From: Puccinia triticina
Lineage: Eukaryota; Basidiomycota; Pucciniomycetes; Pucciniales; Pucciniaceae
Assembly: GCF_026914185.1 (NCBI RefSeq)
Contig: NC_070561.1
Location: forward strand, 744,001 to 808,000
DNA length: 64,000 bases
Direction of reading: 5' to 3'
The position numbers were made by a program, and so were the translations under genes. The notes under the pieces were generated by a model. That model saw nothing but the letters and a program-made list of their open reading frames with translations. It was not told the origin of the DNA and made no database searches. Positions 46,203 to 55,409 of the stretch are shown in pieces. Positions within the stretch are counted from its first letter, which is position 1, and the number at the start of each line of letters is the position of its first letter.

Positions 46203-49200
46203 ACAAAGTGGCGTTTGAGGACCGAGCGGAGCATTGGACAAGTCTCTTACTGGAGGCTGGACTTGGATCTCAGGCACGGACCAACTTGCTGGAGGCATGG
46301 GCAGCGGGCGAGCATTTGGCGTTTGCGGCCAAGTACAAGCCCGTGGCCAAGAAGGTCAAGCCTGTGAATCAAGCCATGCCACAGGGTTTGAACCCCCCTC
46401 TTCTTCGGCCGCCTCTTTCTCGTGACCCCTACCAAGGACTCTCGCACGCGCTAGCCGGACCATTTGTGCCGAAAGGACGAGTTACTCAGGAGCGGCTTGC
46501 CGTTGTAAATTTCGGGCCGGAGGGTTGGCTCTTTCCGGACGAGCTAAATCTGATCAAGAATGTTTTGGCGGAAAGAAACTGGTTGATAGCTTTCAATGAG
46601 GAGGAGCGGGGCCTACTTAAGGAGTCCTACGGCCTCCTGTATATTATACCAGTTGTCGAGCATGAACCCTGGCAGAAAAAGAAGATTCCCATCCCAGCTG
46701 CCAAACTTGAAAAATATACGAGGCTTATTAGGGAGCGCGTCCGCACCGGGCTTTATGAGCAATTGACTTCGTCATACTCTAGTCCGGTCTTTTGCGTCCT
46801 TAAGGGAAACGGTAAACTGCGCGTGGTCCACAATTTACAGCCCCTCAATAAGGTGACGGTACGCGACGCCGGAGTTCCGCCAGCGACAGAGGAATTTGTG
46901 GAGTCTTTCTCCGGCCGGGCTTGTTATGGGCGGCTACGACAAGTGCGCCCTGGATCCTATATCTAGACCCCTCACGACATTTGACACGCCCCTGGGACGG
47001 TTCCAGCTCACTCGGTTGCCCCAGGGAGCCACAAACTCTGTCGCCGTGTATCAGGCGCAGATGATGTGGATCCTTCAAGCCAAAATTCCGGAGAATGCTG
47101 GGATTTTTATTGACGATGGGGGTATTAAGGGTCCAAAATCGGATTATAATAACAAGTTAGTCCCTTGGCACCCCGGGATCAGGAGGTTCATCTGGGCATA
47201 CGCCGGAACCTTGGAGCGTATCTTATTCAGGATCGAAGAGTCGGGCTTGACTGTCTCCGCATCTAAACTTGCAGCGTGCGTTCCGGCCTTGGAGATCGTA
47301 GGACACATTGTTTGCAAGGAGGGCCGCAAGATGGCCGTCAGCAAGGTTAACAAAATCCTCTTGTGGCCGACTCCAACCAGCGCCACGGAAGTGCAAGGAT
47401 TCCTTGGGGTCGTGGTCTACGTGCGGATTTTTATTCCGTCACTGTCCGAGATTTGCCTTCCTCTCCGCCAATTGACGCGTAAGGATTCCGAATGGAGTTG
47501 GACGGAAGACTGTGAGCTAGCGTTTCAGGAACTAAAGAAGCTGGTCGGAAAAGACATAGTGTTGGTTAAGATTGATTACGGTCCGGACGCTGGGAGACTC
47601 AAGCTTGCGGTGGATTCCAGTTTCCACGCTGCTGGTGCGGTGCTTACGCAAGAGGATTCTAATGGCTGGGATTGTCCGGCGCTCTATGAGTCCCTTCTCT
47701 TTTCGGATGTAGAGTCGAGGTATTCACAGGCCAAACTGGAGTTATGCGGCGTCGCACGGATCTTGAAGAAACTACAGACGGTCCTGTGGGGCCAGCATTT
47801 CGAGCTGCAAGTGGACGCTCAGTCCCTGATCCAGATGATCAATTCCCCAAGTTTGCCGAATGCGCCAATGACGCGGTGGGTTTTGTTCATACAGTTGTTC
47901 TTGTTCGACATTGTCCATCGCCCCGGTAAATCATTCACCATGCCTGACGGTCTATCTCGCCGCCCACAAGGCGACAAGGAGTCTGACCCTCCTTCCGATT
48001 TTGACAAGGAGGCTCCCTTGGTTCGACCCGCTTTCGCTTTTTCGGCTCTGAAGGACGAGTACACTGGATACCAGGACGGTTACTGGCGCCAGATGGAGTG
48101 GTTTCTATCCACGTTAATCTGGCCGGAGGGCATGGGAGCGGACGAATTTTGTGCTTTGAAGCGAAGGTCCTTGGAATTCTTTGTGCAGAAGGGTAGACTT
48201 ATGAAGAGGGGAAGCCCGCTACCTCGGATTGTCATCACCATCCCCTCCAAACAAAAAGAAGTTCTCCGGCAGCTACACGAGGATTTGGGTCACCGCGGAG
48301 TGACAGAGACCTATCGAAGGGTTTCCGAGCGCTTTTGGTGGCCGTCATTGAAGCAATCTGTGGCGCGCTGGTGCCAGAGCTGTGACGCCTGTCAGAGGCG
48401 CAGTCTTCGAAGACCACTAGAGCAGCGTTATCCGACGGAGGAATCGACTGTTTTTGGGCGAGTGGCCCTGGACGCGGTCCATTTAAAGGCTAGCGGAGCT
48501 AAGTACCTTATCGTGGCTCGCAATGACTTCTCTGGCTGGGTGGAAGCTAAAATATTGAACAATCTGACTTCGGAGGCGGTGGCTTTGTTCCTCCAGGAGA
48601 ATTGGACAATGCGGTACGGCCCGGCTCAATCTTATTCGACGGACGGTGGTTCGGAATTTGGCGGAGCACTGGCGGAAATGCTTCGTGCTTTGCCAGGAAA
48701 ACACCGAGTTTCTACCCCTTATTACCCAGAGGGACAGGGTATGGTCGAGCGGGGGCACGCACCACTGAAGGCAGCGTTGGTCAAGTTAGCTGGAGAGAGT
48801 GGCAAGAATTGCCACAAGTTTCTCCCGCTGGTTCTCTTTGCGGATCGGATTTCGACCAAGCGCACGACAGGTTACTCTCTGTATGAGTTGGTTTTCGGGC
48901 AGCGGGAAGTCTTGCCGATAGACTTGGAAGCGGAGTCTTACCTCGGCGTGGACTGGGAGTCAGTGCGCACTACGACGGATCTTCTAGCCGCGGGATCTCT
49001 TCAACTCGAGCGCAGTGAAGAAACTCGTGGTCTTGCCTATCGCAAGATGATGGAGGCGCGGGGTGAATCAGTCAGATATTGGACGGACAAGCGCTCTGAT
49101 CAGCTTCGCGACGCGCTCGAGACGGGTGAGATGGTTATGGCGTATAACCGGTCATTGGAGACTCAGTGGGGCCAGTTATTTGCTAATAGATGGAACGGGC

Positions 49201-49337
49201 CCTACCGAGTGGTCCGCCGAGTCGAAGGAGGCTCTTACATTCTGGCCGAGCTGGACGGCACCGAACTCAAGCGGCGATTTGCGGCTGATCAGGTCAAGAA
49301 GTACTACTCGCGCGATGAGGGGCAAGGACAAAAGTAA
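46203..49337 (+). pseudogene. gypsy Pol: RT, RNase H, integrase, with RT frameshift
   Basis: First frame to about 46925: LYIIPVVEHEPWQKKKIPIP, SSPVFCVLKGNGKLRVVHNL, QPLNKVTVRDAGVPPATEEF. Near 46925 the palm is damaged: GRACYG is followed directly, in another frame, by GGYDKCALDP, so about 4-5 residues and the phase are lost. The second frame then holds LPQGATNSVAVYQ, catalytic FIDDGG, RNase H (LKLAVDSSFHAAGAVLTQED, DIVHRPGKSFTMPDGLSRRP), an integrase H-H-C-C zinc region (LHEDLGHRGV, CQSCDACQ) and the D,D,E core (ALDAVH, STDGGSEFGG, GMVERGH), ending with WNGPYRVVRRVEGGSYIL. Only the RT is visibly broken. The terminal TAA overlaps the donor of intron-like segment 4. Confidence 0.88.
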
Positions 49338-49445
49338 GTCCTCCCATGTGTATGCATCTCGAGGGCTCTGATCTACACTCGTCGAAAACATTACATGCCA
49401 CTCCGTGAACCACCCTTTTCCGGTTTTTTTTCTACCTTGGTTCAG
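49334..49445 (+). repeat. intron-like segment 4, overlapping the pol stop
   Basis: GTAAGT...TTGGTTCAG, 112 nt, homologous to segment 2 through CACTCGTCGAAAACATTACA and TGCCACTCCGTGAACC. The pol stop codon TAA is the TAA of the donor AAAG|TAAGT context, so splicing would remove the stop. Confidence 0.8.
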
Positions 49446-49492
49446 CAGCAGGTATCAGAGAGGCGACGCGCAGTCTAGGGACAGACTGCAAT

Positions 49493-49503
49493 CTGGGAGG
49501 AGA
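49493..49503 (+). promoter_or_regulatory. polypurine tract of the gypsy element
   Basis: TGGGAGGAGA directly before the TGTGG start of the 3' LTR, the standard plus-strand priming position. Confidence 0.75.
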
Positions 49504-51000
49504 TGTGGAGTCCTGGCGCGTACTCAGGGTCAAGATACTAGGAACAAGGCCTCAAGATCATCAAGAACTTCAATACCCGGCAGGCGGCGCAAGCAACACT
49601 GCAAGAGCTACGCTTTGCTACAAAAAGCGGTGCTTTTGCGTAGCGAAGCGGAAACACGCTACTCTGGATCCAGAATAGCGTTAGCGCTAGCGGAAAATCG
49701 CTACTTTGAGCGGTAGCGAAGCGCCAGAACCGCTACTGCAGTTTTGGCCTGCGCGTAGCGAAGCGCTTTTTTTGCCGCTTCGCTACAGTATAGCGCAGCG
49801 GAAAAATTGACGCTTTTTGGCGCTAATAGCGCTTTTTAGCGCCAAAAGCGTAGCGAACCGGGTCGCTTCTGTGTCAAAAGTGTAGCGGGCATCTCTGCCT
49901 TTTGGTGGAAAATGCCAGAAATAGTACACAAACATCAATCCTCCATCATTTTATGATGTGCAGTATTGATGTTTGACTGGTGCTATGGTAGCGCAGCAAA
50001 ATCGCTACAGTAGCGTTTTTTCCGCTACTATAGCGAGAAGCGTAGCAAATTGCCGCTACTCTGCGCTAAAAAAAGCGTGCTATTTTCTTTAATTTTTTCC
50101 CCTTAAAAAATGTAGCGAATAGCGAAGCGCCAAGTCCGCTACAAAAAGCTTAGCGAAGCAAGGCTAAAACCGCTACGCTTTCGCTACGCTGCCGCTTTTT
50201 GTAGCGTAGCTCTTGCACTGTTGGCGCAAGCAACAACCTCAAGATTCTTTCAGACTTCTGTTCTCATGCCTCTCTCTCTCTCTTTTTCCTTCTTTTCTTT
50301 TCCTTTTTCCTCTTTTCCTTTCTTTTTTTGTGTGTGTTTGTTTGGTTTGTTTTTGTCTTTGATTCCTTTTTTCTTTTATTATTTCTTTACATATGTCCTT
50401 TTTTTTTTATGTTTCTCCCTTGCGCGCGTTGGAGGGTTTGAGTTGGTGGTGGGTTGGTTTTGGTTTTGTTTGTTTTCTCAATCTCTGTTGCGGTTTCGTC
50501 TCTTTGGTTGTTCTCTTTCTTCCTCTGCTCATCCTAGTTGTATGGGCGCGGCGGGCACGAGGGCTCGTCGCGCGGCATGTCGCGGCCCTGAATCCAAGTT
50601 CAGCCAAACTTGGAGTAGGGGATCGGCATGGTACTCTCTTTCCCCCAGAAAAGATATCATCAGAGTTTTTGAGAGTTTATTGATCCCGGATCGTGTCAAT
50701 CCATCTCGGTATCCTTTTTGAGTTTTGAGTACCCGAGCTTCCTGAGTTTATTTCTTTAGAGCACTATCCGAGTTTCCGACGACCGCGCCGGCTTTTCTCT
50801 GAGTTCTTTTCTGAGTTTTTCCATCCAACCAAACCGCCGAGGGTATTCCATCCCCTTGTTCCCTCTCAAACAAATCCCCCCTCAACCGCTATCACAACTT
50901 TTGACCTGTATCCAATACTTTTGCAGGACCACCGACAAGGGCAGCACTCAGCACCTTCCCCTCAACAGACTGCCGCAGGCTCAGACCTGACAGGAGTCCA
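49504..51000 (+). repeat. 3' LTR of the gypsy element, interrupted
   Basis: Matches the 5' LTR over its full 860 bp once the insertion at 49595-50222 and one 9-bp duplication are subtracted. Confidence 0.92.
49595..50222. mobile_element. 628-bp TAGCG-rich inverted-repeat element, 9-bp duplication
   Basis: Ends AACACTGCAAGAGCTACGC and the inverse (one mismatch), flanked by GGCGCAAGC on both sides (49586-49594, 50223-50231). The arms and interior are dense in TAGCG, AGCGAAGCG and CGCTAC in both orientations; the middle holds an AT stretch with ATCAATCCTCCATC and a partial inverted copy. No coding capacity. 9-bp duplications point to a Mutator-like relative. Confidence 0.87.
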
Positions 51001-51954
51001 TACCGCATGAAAAAGTACAAGAAAACAAGGACTTTCATTCAACATTTCCTGCAGTGCGGGCGGGATGGGCGAAAGGTGCGTCATCAGTTCACTTTTGTGG
51101 GGAACAGGTTTGTGTCTGCTGACTACTGGCCCCCTTGGTGATTGTGTAATTAGCAAGCGGTTTGGGGTCGTGATTGGGAAACAACAAAGACTCATACCAA
51201 TGAGGTATTTAATATAGCACAAACAGTTAGTCTGAACCAATCAATCAACAAATCAAAAGTGTACGGTTTCAAGGATGTAATCAACAGCAAGCTCCTGGCC
51301 GATGCTATAAAGGACCCCTCCGTGGAACAATTTGTGGCCGAGTTGGCTGGAAATGTTCAAACCTGTAAGAGGCTATAAAACCCAATCTTGGAACTTGAAG
51401 GTATTTGAAATCCTGTGTTCTATTCCTCCGCATCATGCCCACTAATTGACTTCTATTATCACATCCAGCATTTGATGGTGTTCTGGATACTCCAGTAGAA
51501 GTTTTGCATGTCATGCTTCTGGGAATAGTCAAGTACATTTTTCGGGATTTTGTGGGTAGTGTACATGAAAGCCAGAAACACATAATGACTGGGCGTCTCC
51601 AATCTTTTGCAACCGACTCCCTCAACATTTCTTCAATCAAGCCTACCTACCTCATCAAGCATGTCAAAAGCTTAGTTGGTAAAGACTTCAAGATTCTGCT
51701 CTAGGCAGGGCCTTTTTTCTTGTCGGACTTGCTGACTCCAGAGAAGAGGTCAATTTGGCTCGCGCTATGCAAGCTCGTGCCGTTTATTTTCCAGACGCAC
51801 ATCAATAACATGACGGATTATTTGGAGCAGCTGGAGGCCCACGCGGACTTATTTTTATACCACTTGATCAAGTCAACGGCGCAGTGGGTCAACAAACCAA
51901 AGGTTCACATGCTGCTTCACCTGCCCAAGTCAATCCTGCGTTTTGGCCCGCCGT

Positions 51955-52756
51955 TGAGGAACTCTGGCCGGTGCTAGGCCGGCAGCAGTTCAGGGAGGGG
52001 AATGGAAAAGAAATGAATAGCTTGCGTATGCCCTCCGGTGATGCTTGGCCGTGAGTGAGCGCGGTGATTTGTGTAGCATTGAGGGGGGGTTTAGATTTTA
52101 CGACGGCTGGAGATGCGCGTCGGCGGTGTTTTTTAAGAAAAGAGCCGGGAATACTGCTGGCGGGGTTGTGATCTAAACCAGAGAGGTGGAGGAGATCGGC
52201 GTTTGCGGGGTAAAGAACTTTAAAAATGGGAGACTTGCGGGCAGACAATTGCCAAGACTTAAACTTTGAATTTTTGATGGAAGACTGAAAAATACGGTTC
52301 AGAGTAGGTCCATGCCGCTCCAAAGCCTGAGTTCGAACTGAACTCAAACCTTGGAGTTGGTGACATGTAGCAGACATCTCATCACAACCTAGCGCGCACG
52401 CGCGCGCTACAACAGCCAAAAAAGCAGAAACAAAACAAAACAAACCAACCCTCCTCATCCAAAACCTAACCAACGCGCGCAAAGTGAAAAAGGAAAAAAT
52501 AACAAAAGTTAAATGAAAAGAAAATTAACAGGAAAACAAAAAACCATCAACAAAGAAACAAGGAGAAAGAAGGGAAAGAAAAAGTGGGAAGGGAGAAGGC
52601 CTGAAACGTCTTGAGGATGCGCGCCACGCTGCGCCATGAACCTGAGAAAGTCTTGAAGGCTGAGATCTTGAGTCCTTGAATCTTGATGTCCTCCGGCGCG
52701 CGTCATGCGCGGCAAAAAAGTTTGATCCCCACGCGTGTACCCATCTGTCCACCACA
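51955..52756 (-). repeat. solo LTR of a related gypsy family
   Basis: 802 bp flanked by CCGT (51951-51954, 52757-52760). On the minus strand it begins TGTGGTGGACAG and ends TCCTCA, and its first 250 nt have the same design as the LTR at 42083 (CATCAAGATTCAAGGACTC..., then a long pyrimidine tract). Excision restores the transposase-like frame (GPP-SLVSSEKF). The apparent 80-95 residue frames on the minus strand are LTR sequence, not genes. Confidence 0.85.
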
Positions 52757-52953
52757 CCGTCACTCGTGTCGTCGGAAAAGTTTAAGTCTTTGAACGGGGT
52801 CCTCCGAAACACTTCAGTCCACTCAAACCGCCATGCGCCTGGCCGCGATGTCGCAATAGCTTTCTCAAATTTTGGCTCATTCCGCTTTGTGATGTCTGGT
52901 GGGGATAATCACGACCTAGAAACTGGATGAGCGAAGCCAATCGGCAAGGACGT

Positions 52954-53042
52954 TGTAAGACTCAAAAGTGTTCCGGAGAACCTTTTGCTGAATGGAGAAG
53001 GGGATGATGGAGGTGCAAACTCTGCCCTTCTATACTATCAGA

Positions 53043-53075
<33 letters not shown>

Positions 53076-53742
53076 TTAATGAAGTGATAGGGTTGGTTGG
53101 TTCAAGATGAGCTTGTTGATGACACTAAATAATTTGTTGATATTGTTATTGTAAGGGTTGTTATGTATGTAGGTTGTTAAGTATATGTAAGGTTGTTTAT
53201 GTAAATGTTGGGGTGACTGTAATTGGTGAGTAATGAACTGAGGAAAAGACAACTGAGGGGGGAAGAGAGCTCCTTATATAAACAAATGTGAGGGAATTTA
53301 GCTACAAGGAAGCCCTGTATGAGGGATTTTAGCTGCAGGGAAACTGAATGAGTGAATGTGGTTGGTCAGAAATGTACATGTTGTGTAGAAGGTACAAACA
53401 TCTGAATGAGTGACTATGATTGGTCAGAACATGAGGGATTTAATGTGGTACTTCTATGATGTCACCTGCAGCTGTCAGTTGTGAAAATCCACTAATTTAG
53501 AATGTATGTACATACTATGCAGTGTAAATGAGTATGTGTAGCTATCCAGCAGCTGGGTTGTGTATGTAAACGTGAGGTTGTAATAGGAGGTGAGGTGTAT
53601 ATGTAGCTTGGAATGTAACTTCTAGTCCTGTAGAGTCCCGTCCTTGCGCCATAGTCCATGATTTCTGATGAATGTTATGTAAAGAAAAGAAAACAGACAA
53701 TTTTTTTATTTTTTATGTAGTGGAACCTTTTGGTCTACCACA
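52954..53742 (-). repeat. 3' LTR of a truncated minus-strand gypsy element
   Basis: TGTAAGACTC to CCACA on +, that is TGTGGTAGACC...TCTTACA on -. A purine tract (GGGGGAGGA on -) abuts its start at 53743, marking it as a 3' LTR. Same family as 36441-37377 and 58629-59559. The preceding ACGT (52950-52953) is its expected target duplication, but no partner was found. Confidence 0.82.
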
Positions 53743-54300
53743 TCCTCCCCCAACTTATTGTCTGTCCCCATAGAATTTTGCTGTGAAAAGTGTGGTAACT
53801 CGCAGATTGAGAGGTTTGAAACTTGAAGAGTTGTCCTTGAGTCTCTGGGGCGTGTGTCCTTGTAAGGACTCCAGTAGGGGAGTCCTTCACTGTCCGTCAA
53901 GTGGGGGCACAGAGGGGGGAACCTCGAGTCGAGATTCTAGTTCACGGGCTATATATTGCAAAAGGGGGAACAGTCTAGCCGGGAGAGATATGGGGGCAGG
54001 GATCTCTCAGTAAGTACACGAACAGTAGGAGAGGAGAAGGAAGCGACTGGGAGAAGGAAAGGAGAGGAAAAGGCTTACCTAGCCGGGAGAGATATGGGGG
54101 CAGGGATCTCTACCGGCTAGGGAGGTGGAAGAAGGGAAAAATGATATACTTGAGAGAGGTTTGTCCTTGTGACACTTCATGTGAAACCCCGCGGAGCGCG
54201 GGGGCTTCACAGTCCTGAGAGGCTGAGTGAGGGGTGAAATGAGCTCAGTCATTGGGTTTTTGTTATTTTTGAGTTTTATTGGGGGGTTAAATTGTTTTGG
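53743..54300 (-). pseudogene. 3' end of the minus-strand gypsy element
   Basis: On the minus strand QNSMGTDNKLGEDVV precedes the purine tract, with a Ser/Thr/Arg-rich stretch upstream (RDSRTTLQVSNLSICELPHF). Interrupted by the 351-bp solo LTR at 53861-54211; sequence beyond about 54300 belongs to another element. Confidence 0.55.
53861..54211. repeat. 351-bp solo LTR with terminal hairpins, second copy
   Basis: TGTAAGGACTCC...GGGGCTTCACA flanked by GTCCT (53856-53860, 54212-54216). Same plan as 41243-41581: left hairpin TGTAAGGACTCC/GGAGTCCTTCACTG, right hairpin around CCCCGCGGAGCGCGGGG, and a duplicated CTAGCCGGGAGAGATATGGG block, the first followed by GTAAGT. Confidence 0.87.
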
Positions 54301-54363
54301 TGTTTGGGAGTCAAAGTGCTACGCGCAGTCCGCAGTTGCGCAGCAGTCGACGTCGTGTGTCCA

Positions 54364-55233
54364 TGGCGTCCGCAGTGGTTGTGTCAATATTCTAGAGCGC
54401 GCGCAGTGTGCCGCGAGCTCTGATTGTTGAGTAGAGATTGGGGACCCAATCTTGTCTAAAAAACCGCGCAAAGTTCAAAACTGCGGGCGCCGCAGGTCCT
54501 GCACTACAATTTGCGCGGTTCTCTGCTTCCGAGCCGCGTGCGCTGATCCGAACCGGACTTGACTTGATTATATCCCCAACCGGCCCTACTCCTACAATAT
54601 AAATATCCCGGCAACGCTACATCTCTCTTGCCGCCCAGGTCTCAATCTTCCAAGTTCTTTGATCGGATTTGCAGATTGGTTGCCATCGCACGTAAGTTCC
54701 TTCTTTCTTCTTTTTCTTTTCTATTTTTGACAGCTGACTCTCCATTTCTCTTCTCTTTCTAGTGTGATGACGAAATGGGGAGCCAACGATCATTCCTTGT
54801 ACGATTCTCAAGCCACCGTGGTCCACCACTTGCATGTAGACCTGTATCCTGCCACCGCATTGGTCAGGATCCTGGAGCTGATGAGTTAGCTTTGTTTGGT
54901 GTTCAGAAGATCGGTGAGTCAAGTTGTCTGGTTGGTCAGAACCAGATGCAACCTCTTTTCCTCAAGAATTCGCGTCCTGACTCTCGTGCCAAAGTTACGA
55001 GCCCTTTTTATTCTTGTGTAGCTGCTTCCTTCACTTTAAAAGGTGGACCAATTGCCGCCTGTTTCCTCTTCATTCATTGTAGTCCTGAGTTTTATCCTAC
55101 TCATAGCTTCATCATGACCCGTCATACCCATCGCAATCGCCCAAACAATCGTCCCTCCGTCCGCTACGCTTTGCGTTTGCGCCCTTCCAACGTTGCTTCC
55201 CCGTTTTTAGTACGTCCTCCTAATTATGATATA
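54364..55233 (+). repeat. left arm of a 5.2-kb inverted repeat (promoter, intron, leader)
   Basis: 870 bp starting TGGCGTCCGCAGTGG. It contains a TATAAATA box at about 54597, an intron-like GTAAGTTCC...TTTCTAG (about 54690-54762) and a short frame (GTG-ATG ACG AAA TGG..., about 41 codons). The inverted copy is at 57808-59610. Probably a promoter-bearing LTR or 5' region of an element; I could not name the family. Confidence 0.7.
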
Positions 55234-55234
55234 A

Positions 55235-55409
55235 TATATACTTAGATATACTTATTCTTTTTCCTTCTCTAGACGGCCAGCCCAAATGGAGGAGCCTCTT
55301 GAGAGAGCTCCTTTACCCCGATCCTGAGGAGCTCTCTCAAGAGGCTCCTCCATTTGGGCTGGCCGTCTAGAGAAGGAAAAAGAATAAGTATAAAATCTAA
55401 GTATATACT
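55235..55409. repeat. near-perfect hairpin, about 75-bp arms
   Basis: 55235-55311 and 55328-55409 are inverted copies (CTTCTCTAGACGGCCAGCCC and inverse) around a 16-nt loop. It sits exactly where the left arm diverges from its inverted partner. Could be a small MITE or the template of a hairpin RNA. Confidence 0.85.

Larger units (their letters stand above)
42083..51002 (+). mobile_element. Ty3/gypsy LTR retrotransposon, 8.9 kb
   Basis: Paired LTRs (42083-42943 and 49504-51000), primer site, gag, protease, RT-RNase H-integrase and polypurine tract are in the canonical gypsy order (integrase last). CCGC flanks it on both sides (42079-42082, 51003-51006) if the last two bases TA belong to the element. 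It sits inside the transposase-like gene. The RT frame is broken and gag-pro is split by TGA, so this copy is not autonomous as read. A separate inverted-repeat element lies in its 3' LTR. Confidence 0.93.
39756..52930 (+). pseudogene. decayed transposase-like gene carrying three nested LTR insertions
   Basis: Pieces in order: start at 39756 (MEEGNQHSKTD, then a GTAAGT donor), 39918-40267, 40389-40630, 40718-41242 (ELSNPHVSNHLDFYPVLDDG, FYIYEPAQL, AFYQKLFRLAK), 41587-42082 (FPNPWRKKADGCLICDVPLS, NKHISFYFTLAGLPPQISNQ), 51003-51954 (FDGVLDTPVEVLHVMLLGIV, SAQWVNKPKVHMLLHLPKS style region) and 52761-52930 (SSEKFKSLNGVLRNTSVHSN). I recognise these blocks as one protein family repeated in rust and other basidiomycete genomes; I link it with CACTA/Plavaka-type transposons, an uncertain assignment. 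Three insertions (41243-41581, 42083-51002, 51955-52756) split it; the latter two leave the frame intact when removed with one duplication copy. Stops such as TGA for the expected CGA at 42058 show decay. The true 3' end may lie beyond the LTR at 52954. Confidence 0.75.

Noticed and set aside
52509..52812. Minus-strand 84-95 codon proteins
   Set aside because: They run across the end of a solo LTR into the antisense of the transposase-like gene; similar predicted proteins elsewhere would reflect the repeated LTR.
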